From Macrolepiota albuminosa (Eukaryota; Basidiomycota; Agaricomycetes; Agaricales; Agaricaceae): a DNA stretch of 64,000 bases. The notes beneath the pieces are model-generated. The model had not been told where the DNA came from and did no database searches. It saw nothing but the letters and a program-made list of their open reading frames with translations. The DNA is taken from NCBI GenBank assembly GCA_027475525.1, contig JAMWFC010000126.1, positions 186,001 to 250,000 on the forward strand. Reading direction: 5' to 3'. The position numbers and the translations under genes were made by a program. How positions within the stretch are numbered: the first letter of the stretch is position 1; each line of letters opens with the position of its first letter. Below, one piece after another: positions 35,071 to 44,361 of the stretch.

Positions 35071-37823
35071 TCAGATTACTTCTTTATTTTTACCTTTCCC
35101 CTTAGGTAGCCCAGCAGAACGAGTCAGCTTAGAGGTAGCACCACAAGTTGTGGCCGATGCCGATATACCAACACCAGATCAGGGAGAAGCAGTTGATCCA
35201 GCGACGCGAGACGTCTTGGCACTGGCACTACAGTGTTTGGAGGGTATACCACCCACAGAACCAGAAGAAGAAATAGCTTTCAACCCTCCCGGAGCACCAG
35301 ATGCAGGCCCTTCAAGACCACCGGGTTTCATCAAGGATGCCATGCGCCTGGTGCCTGCACCACCAACCACAACAAGATCAGGGGTGTGAAGAACCATGAC
35401 GAACTTGATGTTAGTAGAAAGGAACCTAAAAATAAGTAAATAAATAACCAATAAGAATATCGTAACAAATAGTGAACGTACACTGAAGAGGAACCTTCAA
35501 ACCATCCAGCTGTGTAACCCACGGCAACAACGGACCCCTCGGGAACATCGGACGTGTTACCATTGTATGAGCGCCAACTAGTGATAGCATTGAAGTCGGC
35601 AGCCGAAAACCGAAAGGCAGGCCCAGTTTCCGAACGACCGTCGTATACAGGAACTGGAAAGAAAGAAATAAATAAGTAGTCAAATAATGACATGGAAGAC
35701 ACACCTGTCGATTCATAATTTATTACCGCCTCCATAGAATTCTTGAACTTTGGAGTCGGTACGATAGGAGCAGATTTGACAGAAAACATGGAATCGTCTG
35801 TAAGTACAGGAGGCTTCGAAAGAGCAGGCACTGAGTAGCCACCCACTACAAAGTGCAGTCAACACAAAGGTATGCTACACGCAAGTTGAAAATTTACAGT
35901 TTTTGAAGGACACGCTCTTCCCTTTGCCTCTGGTTACAAAGGCCATTCCATAGCTTGAGTAAGAGCCCATGGGATCAGAACGTAATCCCAACGTGTTTCC
36001 AACATTGGCCATAGAACGTCGAAATTCCTGCTGGAATGGCACAATCATCAATCGTTTCTGTTTATAGGGGGACAAGTAACTGCCGACTTCTATGCTGGAA
36101 TCGAAGAGATGAGAAGCAGACACGACGCCGAACATGACATCGATGCAAAAAGCGTTAGCCCCATTATTTAATGCAAGGCAATGAGATTTGGCAGTAAGAT
36201 TATCAGGATGTATGCAAGCTGAATGCACGTATAAGCCATGTTCGACCCACAAGAGGCCTCGAACCAAAGACCTATAAACATGTGTAACGATGATGCACAT
36301 GAACAAGACAACATAATCACATACTCTGCATTTTCTCCGGACATCTTCGATGTCACGGCTGATATACGTGCAAATCGCACTGATCCATCACTGATTTGTT
36401 TATCATATCTATACGGTATGATATTGAACATGCGACTGTGCAAAAAATACATCAATAAATGGTAACAGAACGGTACTTATTGCAATGCGGATGCTATAAA
36501 CAGACATGCGGAAGAGATGGGAGGGTATTATATGTAGCGGAGAACATAGGATCCTGTACATCTTGCTGCATAACCAGAGGATTAGTAACCATAACAGTTG
36601 GATCAGTAGCACCGTCAAATCTAATATATATATAAAAAAAACAAAAATCAGAATGCAGAAATCAATCAAGCAAATAATAAGACGCTACTCTTCAATATCA
36701 TAGTGTTCACCAGCACCAACATTGACAGGATCATCGCGTTTAGTAGCGACACCATGCACAGATGTACTGGCATCTTCCATAACACAACAATCTTTGTTAT
36801 CACCAGCACTCTCTTGCTTGTCGGTGGAGGCAGCAAACCCTAATGATTCGTCATTGGAATTGTCGCATGCAATCGGTGCACTGTCTGAGAAAACTAAGTC
36901 TGCCGCATCAGCTTCATCATCAGGTAATTCCAACGACTCAAAGCCACTCCCGTCGACCCCGTCGTCGGAGGCGTCTTTATCGACAATAGAGTCACTAATG
37001 GCGTAGAATTTTGTCGTCCAATGAATGGGCAGGCGGTTTACTCGGAGGTGTCTTTATCGACAATAGAGTCACTAATGGCGTAGAATTTTGTCGTCCAATG
37101 AATGGGCAGGCGGTTTACAAATGCAAGATGTACCGATACCACAAATAAGAATAAAAATAAAAGATATACTGCATGAGCAGTATTTACAATAAATTTAAAT
37201 ATAAAATACTGACACTTCCAGCAAATCGTTGCTTTCTGCAAGCGATATGATGCTATTTCTGTTATCCAGGGAATTTTCAGGCACCGAGTTATTGTCAGTC
37301 TTTATGTTGGAAAGGATATGTGTGGTCGATTTCATGACCCCTGCAACCTGAGGGTTATCTGAAAGGGTGCGACTGCGCCTGAAGATATATGAGAAACAAC
37401 ATTTTCAGGTGGATCATATTACAAATAGTGTAATCCGACTAACATAGTTTGCCCAGTTGGAGTGGACATTACATCATCTGTACTGGCCGAAAGCTTCTCC
37501 AAGGCACGTCTAAATGAACAGTATGCAGTCAACCGAAGGTCAAGAACATAACAGTAGTACGCACATGACCGGGGACTCAACGCTTGAAGGGCCACCCGCC
37601 CTCTTCTTTTTCGGCGAAGGCGTACAGGGCGTACTATCACTACAAACGATAAGCAATCATTGAAATCGACATGATATACAAGCATGTACACATCACGGGC
37701 GACACCAATTTTGCGCTTGGCTGAAGAGGAAGATGCAGAATCGGCATCAACAGGCGAGTTGCCGGCTAACACAGCTGCAAATATACTGGTCCAGTACGAG
37801 GGAGAAATGGTGGAGCTCACTTT
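35071..37823 (-). pseudogene. Multi-exon gene of unknown function, 5' end removed by a copia fragment
   Basis: At least ten minus-strand blocks bounded by plausible GT-AG introns read in order. They include an Ala/Ser-rich block at 37.82-37.70 kb; SPKKKRAGG at 37.6 kb (basic, nuclear-localisation-like); an acidic block with ELPDDEADAADLVF (36.9 kb); RFARISAVTSKMSGENAEYV (36.37 kb); HGLYVHSACIHPDNLT and FGVVSASHLFDSSIEVG (36.2-36.1 kb); FKNSMEAVINYES; VPVYDGRSETGPAF; PEGSVVAVGYTAGWFEG; and a C-terminus ending GLPKGKGKNKEVI before TAA/TGA near 35.08 kb. I do not recognise the family. The conserved-looking core is at 36.4-35.5 kb. The first visible exon stops abruptly at about 37823, where copia sequence begins, so the start codon and promoter are missing and the gene is probably dead. 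The 36965 duplication lies within an exon. Confidence 0.5.
36965..37118 (+). repeat. 77-bp tandem duplication, one mismatch
   Basis: The second copy starts at 37042. The single difference is C/T in a CG context. Confidence 0.9.
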
Positions 37824-39794
37824 CAAAAATGTGTTACAGGAGATACTGAGAGTTGACTGTAATGATGAACCTATAAACAAGAACACAAACAGTACAAACA
37901 GCATTGAAAAAACAGTGTTAGTAAACCTGGGAGTAACCAACAACATTCATCGCACTGCCATGACAGAACTGAGGAGATCAGCCTGTATTGCTGCCAAAAC
38001 TGCCACCAACTCTGAAGTGAGAAGCAACGTGCCAATTGAAGAGAACTCATCTGACCCTGAAAGTAAAGAAGAGACTTTTTGAGCAGCTCCAGATGCATTA
38101 GCAACAGAAGTCCTTGAGTCAGATAACTTATGGATACCAAAGTCATATTCAGAGATGATGACAAGGCCCGACCTATGGAAAGGCCTGATGGATGAAGAGA
38201 TGCAACACATGTATGATCAGAAAGTTTGGCGACTGATTGAATGTCTGGATGGAGCATGTACAATGAAAAACCGATGGACTTTTGCACTTAAATATGATGC
38301 AAATGGAAAGGTTATTGGATGGAAAGCACAACTGGTCGCAAAAGGGTTTTCACAATTTCCAGGAGTCAATTTCTTTGCCACATACACCTTGGTAGTAAGG
38401 TACGAGTTATTACGCATAAATCTTGCTGTCAGAACAGTTAAAGACTACAAAATATGGCAAATCAATTACATGAGCACATATCTTAACACACCTACACAAG
38501 TACCAATTCTAATGGAGCAACCAGAGGGATACAAAGTGAAACCAAGCGACGTGCTTAAAGTCGATATCAATTTGGGCATACAAGTTCAGGGGAGTACCAA
38601 AAGGCATGACGCAGATAGCAAGAAAAGTCTAGTGTCACTCTTAGATAAGGCGATATATGGAACAATGGATGGTGCTCACAACTGGTGGCATACTTTCAAT
38701 GAAGACATGAAACGCTTATGCTATACACGATCCAAGGCAGATCAGTCTGTACGATCAAGAAATAGGAATGGTGAGATCACCATTACGAGCATGTACACAG
38801 ATGACACCTCAGGAATGTCATCATCAAAAGAAGAAGCCATACATGCACAAAAGGAACTGGGGGAGAGATACAAGATCAAAGATCTGGGAGACATCAATTT
38901 CATACTGGGCATTTGAGTTACATGCAACCAGACAATGAAACTTATTGTTCTAGATCAAGAGGAGTACTTGAAACGAATCCTAGAAAAATATGGCATGGCA
39001 GAGTGTACCCCAAAGTATACACCACTACCACCAGGCATAATCCTTAGCCAATCCGAATCACCAGCTACAGAAGAAGAATGCCAATACATGGCCGATAAAC
39101 CATACAATGAAGTGCTGGGGTCATTAATGTACGCACAAATAGGCACACAACCAGATATCGCATATGCCATCACATCGTTGAGCTGATTTATGTCGAACTC
39201 CAGGAAACAGCACTGGTTAGCACTGCAACACGTAATGCAATATGTAAAAGCCACCCTTCACTATAAGTTACAATATCAAGGGGCCAAGTACCAGGACTAT
39301 GTACCCCAAGGTTATTATGACTCGGATTTTGCAGCAGACATAGACATGCACAAATCCATATTGGGAGGAGTGTACCTGCAAGCTGGAGGACCCACAAGTT
39401 GGAGTTCAAAGTTCCAGGACACGGTCTCCACATCAACTACCGAGGCCAAATATATAGCACTAGGGAGAGCTGCTGAGCAGATCAAGTGGATGTATGCAGC
39501 ACTCTCCAAAATAGGAATGGCAGTTCCCAAGCTGGCTCAACTAAAGGGAGATAACAACGGATTGATCACGATCGCTGAGAACAAACAAAACCACAATTGA
39601 GTAAAACATATCGATGTTCAGCATCATTTTATACGACATTGCGTGGAAGAAGGAGACATCTCGATAACATATGTACCAAGTGCAGACAACATAGCTGACT
39701 TATTCACCAAACTGTTACCACAATCACAACACGCTAAGTTCTGTGCAGAACTCCGTTTATTTGAGAACTGATGCGTACCACAAATCTGGGGGAG
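37824..39794 (+). pseudogene. Ty1/copia pol fragment (RT and RNase H)
   Basis: A single reading frame runs from 37824 to about 39770, interrupted only by TGA codons at 38080, 38914, 39184 and 39598. RT motifs are W..A...E...L, NRWTFALKYDANGKV, KAQLVAKGFSQ, then INYMSTYLN where copia has D-V-K-T-A-F-L-N (the catalytic Asp is Asn), MEQPEGY, and the YTDD box (38798). RNase H follows: GSLMYAQIGTQPDIAYA, YYDSDFAADIDMHKS, STTEAKYIAL, then KHIDVQHHFIRH and ADLFTKLLP. Gag, protease and integrase are missing. The left junction cuts a host-like gene. The polypurine run CTGGGGGAG before 39795 marks the 3' end of the internal domain. Confidence 0.88.
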
Positions 39795-39929
39795 TGTTTG
39801 AGAAAGAGTCATGAACACGTCATGAACACATGACCAGAGAGTAGTCGAATCAAAGAGGAACTTAATCATACCTCAGTCGTTATCACACCGACTGAGGTAT
39901 GTTGTCTCATTGCACAAAAGTATTAAGAG
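39795..39929 (+). repeat. Start of copia 3' LTR, runs into gap
   Basis: It starts TGTTTGAGAAAGAG directly after the polypurine tract. It contains a perfect-looking hairpin CCTCAGTCG..CGACTGAGG at 39872-39898. The LTR is cut by the N gap. Confidence 0.75.
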
Positions 39930-40029
39930 NNNNNNNNNNNNNNNNNNNNNNNNNNNNNNNNNNNNNNNNNNNNNNNNNNNNNNNNNNNNNNNNNNNNNNN
40001 NNNNNNNNNNNNNNNNNNNNNNNNNNNNN
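39930..40029. other. Scaffold gap, 100 N
   Basis: Exactly 100 N, a placeholder length. Confidence 0.99.
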
Positions 40030-40056
40030 GTTCTCGTTGCCATTACTTCCTTCCGG

Positions 40057-41275
40057 TAAGCATGGGAATAATGTCTTTGATTTTTAACGTCATGTGATAC
40101 TACCGTTCATCTGTACAGTTACTTAGTCAGCAGTAGTAGACTATGTACGCGTGGGAGTAATGTCTTCACTTTTTAACGTCATGTGATACTATACGTACGT
40201 ATGTACAGTTACAGAGATGCGTGGGAATAATGTCTTCAATTTTTAACGTCATGTGATACTAGTACAGTTACTTAGTTAGCAGTAGACCATGTACGCGTGG
40301 GAGTAATGTCTTCATTTTTTAACGTCATGTGACACTACCGTACGTCTGTACAGTTACAGATATGCGTGGGAATAATGTCTTCAATTTTTAATGTCATGTG
40401 ATACTACCGTTCGTCTGTACAGTTACAGAAATGCGTGGGAATAATGTCTTTGATTTTTAATGTCATGTGATACTACCGTTCGTCTGTACGGTTACTTAGT
40501 CAGCAGTAGACCATGTACGCATGGGAGTAATGTCTTCAGTCATGTGATACTACCGTTCGTCTGTACGGTTACTTAGTCAGCAGTAGACCATGTACGCATG
40601 GGAGTAATGTCTTCATTTTTTAACATCATGTGACACTACCATACGTCTGTACGGTTACAGAAATGCATGGAAATAATGTCTTCGATTTTTAATGTCATGT
40701 GATACTACCGTTCGTCTGTACGGTTACAGAGATGCGTGGGAATAATGTCTTCACTTTTTAACGTCATGTGATACTACTGTTCGTCTGTACGGTTACTTAG
40801 TCAGCAGTAGACCATGTATGCGTGGGAGTAATGTCTTCATTTTTTAACATCATGTGACACTACCATACGTCTGTACGGTTACAGAAATGCGTGGAAATAA
40901 TGTCTTCAATTTTTAATGTCATGTGATACTACCATTCGTCTGTACGGTTACAGAGATGCGTGGGAATAATGTCTTCACTTTTTAACGTCATGTGATACTA
41001 CTGTTCGTCTGTACGGTTACTTAGTCAGCAGTAGACCATGTACGCGTGGGAGTAATGTCTTCATTTTTTAACGTCATGTGATACTACCGTACGTCTGTAC
41101 GGTTACAGAAATGCGTGGGAATAATGTCTTCGATTTTTAACATCATGTGATACTACCGTAAGTCTGTACGGTTACAGAGATGCGTGGGAATAATATATTC
41201 ACTTTTTAACGTCATGTGATACTAGTACGGTTACATATATGTGTGGGAATAGTGTCTTCCCTTTTTAACGTCATT
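40057..41275 (+). repeat. Tandem satellite, about 17 units of 68-83 bp
   Basis: Units share GCGTGGGAATAATGTCTTC, then TTTTTAACGTCATGTGATAC, then TACCGT..GTCTGTACGGTTAC. A shorter form ends CAGAGAT and a longer form adds CTTAGTCAGCAGTAGACC. Short and long forms alternate irregularly, so the higher-order unit is about 150 bp. One 77-bp assembly duplication lies inside (40462). The array abuts the scaffold gap, so its true length is unknown. It has no coding potential. Confidence 0.9.
40462..40615 (+). repeat. 77-bp tandem duplication inside the satellite
   Basis: The second copy starts at 40539. It breaks the satellite phase, which sets it apart from a natural unit. Confidence 0.75.
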
Positions 41276-41737
41276 TGTTCTGTAGCTTTACTATATTAAT
41301 ATTTGATATCTACATACGCCAGGATGTAGCCATGGTTGGGTCTGTTTTAACACATTCTCTACACCCACTCGGTCCGTAATGTTCCAATTTTATTTGGCTG
41401 ACGTTCTTTCCTTGCCAGATGTATTGGATGTCCAGTCGACCCATAGATCAAGCGGTCTCTGAAAAATAGGCCTATTTCAATGACTAATTGTGAGTCTTTC
41501 TATGTCCTGCCTGGTACAGGCATGACAGGACACGATATTAGATCGCAGATAATAGCCGCCACGCGAAAACCATATATCGGAGCAGACACATGCATTATGA
41601 CTTATTTCCTTGGCTGCCTTCTGTGGAGAGCGATCCCTGAATACCAGTGCTGATATACCCCCCGAAAGATTTGGCATATCGCCACTATCTAATGAACACC
41701 TATTGTCACTTGAGAGGTCTGTTATCCAGCGCAATAG
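41276..41737. other. Spacer, no supported gene
   Basis: Between the satellite and the duplicated segment. A minus-strand frame at 41477-41734 has two Cys but no support. Confidence 0.4.
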
Positions 41738-41770
41738 ATATATGACAACAAATCATTGATTTACTAGATC

Positions 41771-42016
41771 ATGGCACTTACTGATTTCGACAGTCTGCCA
41801 TGCGACAAGCCGTCATTACGACCGATTATTAATGCGCCACGGCTTAACATGGAGCAACAATGGGCTATGCTCAAAGTTAAATATTCTTATTCAGACTCTT
41901 CCGACAGTTATTCGGATTCCCTCCCTACTTACTTCAGACTCTACTCCGAATCGTATGCGTTTTCTCGTGGTCGTTCACCGTCGCTGTTTCTATATCCCTT
42001 ATTGATGTGTTCGTGA
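41771..42016 (+). CDS. Possible ORF with a Ser/Tyr/Asp-rich run, conserved in the twin segment
   Basis: 81 codons with NMEQQWAMLKVKYSYSDSSD and a SRGRSPSLFLYPLLMC tail. The decayed twin (13225-13410 minus) keeps the related SYASSHGHPQSLFLYSSSMC tail. The two copies are a recent duplication, so conservation is weak evidence. Function unknown; it could be an upstream exon or non-coding. Confidence 0.25.
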   Translation: MALTDFDSLPCDKPSLRPIINAPRLNMEQQWAMLKVKYSYSDSSDSYSDSLPTYFRLYSESYAFSRGRSPSLFLYPLLMCS

Positions 42017-42094
42017 TCTACTCCGAATCGTATGCGTTTTCTCGTGGTCGTTCACCGTCGCTGTTTCTATATCCCTTATTGATGTGTTCGTGAG
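41941..42094 (+). repeat. 77-bp tandem duplication
   Basis: The second copy starts at 42018. It is not present in the twin segment at 13.2-13.3 kb, which supports an assembly origin. Confidence 0.92.
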
Positions 42095-42551
42095 GAATAC
42101 AGGTCGCCGCCACCGTATCATTGACATCATAATTCTAAGTATCTCCTCACCTAAGCAGAGGTATTTATATGCTTCGTTTCCCAAAACCAAGGCGCGTACT
42201 ACTCGATTTGATGTCTTCTCCAATCCGAGCTTCTCTACGTCGTCCCACTATTTTTTCCTTTATGTCTTTATCCGCTCCCTCGTGTGCCCCTTGGTGGTGC
42301 TCCTCCCTCTAAGTATGATGGCAGAGACGACTCGGCACGCTACGACCCTTACCAGCGAGACATTCGCTGTTTAAGCGGCCGTTGTGCGTCGACGAGCCAT
42401 AATCTATAGTGCTCCCGGGATGCTCGTATAATGATGTTACGGACTTCAGCATTTTCAAATGCTGTTACGGACTGGGGTTTTGTTGTTTGCACTAGCAAGA
42501 CATATGGTCAAAGACATCCAACACATTCTTTCATCCTCAATTTACTACCAC

Positions 42552-43107
42552 ATGGAGCACTACCGCGATATCCTATTGTGGCGCCCTCACACATCCTCCC
42601 ATTGCCCCTCTGGTATCAAGATGCGTGCCATGTCTTGTCAGGGAATTCTCCAGGTGACGGAGAGGTATTCAGATGTGCTGTATCACATTAGACCCGCTCA
42701 TCTCGTTTTTCTGTATGTTTTGACTTCTTGGTTCGCTCGTTAATTGACCTTGAGTCAGGAGCTATACGCATCGTGACAAACGGACCCATCTCACAACGAA
42801 AGCTTTTGATGGACGAGGAATTCTCGTTGCCGCATTCCATACTCACGAAAATCAACGGCTTGATGAAGTTTGGACTTACTCGGATGCTTCGAAAGAGGTC
42901 GAGTGGAACGCAAAGCTCATCGTCGCCAAACATATAGTACGCCGCGAGCCTAACGAGCCTGATTTCACTTCATGTGGAAAGGATTTGGTACGTGAAGTGT
43001 TCTTGACGATCAAACTTGCTTAATGTTATGTGCAGTGTGGCAACGTAACGATACCTCATCAAGTAGATCTGGGCATAGTCAAGGCCAATATTTTCATGCT
43101 CGACTAG
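42552..43107 (+). CDS. Small three-exon gene, family copy 3 (about 153 aa, intact)
   Basis: Exons 42552-42712, 42759-42987 and 43036-43107, with GTATGT..CAG and GTACGT..CAG introns in phases 2 and 0 as in copies 1 and 2. Exon 1: MEHYRDILLWRP, T-S-S..S-G-x-K-MR, V-x-x-RYSDVL, HLVF. Exon 2: SYTHRDKRTHLTTKAFD, LVAAFHTHENQ, LDEVWTYSD, IVAKHIVRREP. Exon 3: CGNVTIPHQVDLG to FMLD, TAG at 43105-43107. Against copy 1, the LVAAFH-x-H, LD-x-V-x-TY and I-V-x-H blocks are the most constant. No domain is recognised. It sits in a segment that has been duplicated, so it may be carried by a mobile unit. The neighbouring Cys-cluster gene (44362-46560) ends toward it. Confidence 0.72.
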
Positions 43108-43439
43108 AGGTATGTTCGCTTTATGCATATCGAAACACTCATACTAAACATTCTGTTTCTAGTTATTTTTATTGTAGTTAGTAGAATATCTATATATACA
43201 TTCTATACCCGTAGCTGGACGTCAAGACTAAACACACGCTGCTGGGTTTATGCGGTGTTCGGTGTCCACCGTCATTGGAGCAATTCTCATGAGGAACATT
43301 GAATGGTACGTCGTCTTTGCTCTATTGTCAGTAAAGCTCTTATAGATTAAACGTCTTTAGTGGAACGGTTTCATAATAATAGTAGAAGACCCTTTATTAA
43401 TCATTTGTATCGGTGCAGCTAATAATTACATTAATACTT

Positions 43440-43945
43440 CACTACTGAGGCCATAATTTGTTTCTTATCAAAAAAAGGGCAAAGAAAACTGTTGCCTGTT
43501 TCGTAGCTAGGTTTTACAATAGAAACCGGCAAATTTCCTCTGTCTGAAGACTTTTTTAAAGAAAACTGTTGCCTGTTTCGTAGCTAGGTTTTAAAATAGA
43601 AACCGGCAAATTTCCTCTGTCTGAAGACTTTTTTTCTATCGGAAATTGATACATTGGAAATGGCATAACAGTTTACCTTTTTACATTTTTTTTTTAAATT
43701 TTATTATTATTATTATTATTTATTTTTATTTTTATTTTTTTTTATATATTTTATATATTTTTTATTTTTTTTTATTGACGTTAAACCGCCAGTTTTCAGA
43801 AGACCAATGTAAGGGCCTGATGAATCGCGACAATCACGTGAGCTAGCCTAGGAGAGGAGGCGCAAGTGAGACTGGGTTCTGTAGGGAACTTTCACTTCGA
43901 CGTCCTCCTCCCTAGGTAAGAAAACACAATTGGGTGCCATTAGTG
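43440..43945. mobile_element. Non-autonomous CACTA-type DNA transposon (506 bp; 429 without duplication)
   Basis: Termini are CACTACTGAGGCC and, inverted, CACTAATGGCACC. The 3-bp target duplication CTT lies at 43437-43439 and 43946-43948, both features of the CACTA/EnSpm superfamily. The twin segment at about 11.03 kb reads straight through the empty site (ATTAATACTTACTACTAGTC), which proves the insertion. No transposase is encoded. Inside are T-rich simple sequence (43680-43780) and a subterminal pair AGCCTAGGAGAGGAGG / CCTCCTCCCTAGGT. Confidence 0.85.
43481..43634 (+). repeat. 77-bp tandem duplication, one mismatch
   Basis: The second copy starts at 43558. It lies inside the CACTA element. 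Confidence 0.9.
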
Positions 43946-44361
43946 CTTACTACTAGTCAACCGTTCATATTTTCGTATATGATGTCTTTATGCCAACCTG
44001 GATCGTCAACGTTCAGCTAACTGAGCTTTATTGCCAGTAGGTAAAAAGATTACCGAAACACCTTAATCGGTATCATAGTATCATGATTTGTTATTCCCCT
44101 ACACTGTTTAATACTTCAATTTTCTGATTGTGATACCGTAGGCTTGTTAAATACAATTGATTATTAGCATGTCCAAGTCATCCGATCACTTACAATGTCC
44201 GCAATGAAACATTGTCGGTGTCACACCGTCCTGATGTATAGCCCGTTAGTCCAATGTAGTACACTATCTACATCTGTAGTACACTATATACAACGTTCAA
44301 CCATATACCATATACAGTACGACATATACAATGTACAATATTTAGGGTTGCGAGCAAGAAA

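Noticed and set aside
37824..39794. TGA recoding or readthrough in the copia frame
   Set aside because: Other genes here end normally with TGA, and the copia fragment also lost a catalytic Asp, gag and integrase. CpG decay is simpler.
40057..41275. Regularly spaced repeats that could suggest a CRISPR array
   Set aside because: The whole unit repeats, with no unique spacers. Unit lengths are 68-83 bp and the context is eukaryotic. It is a satellite.
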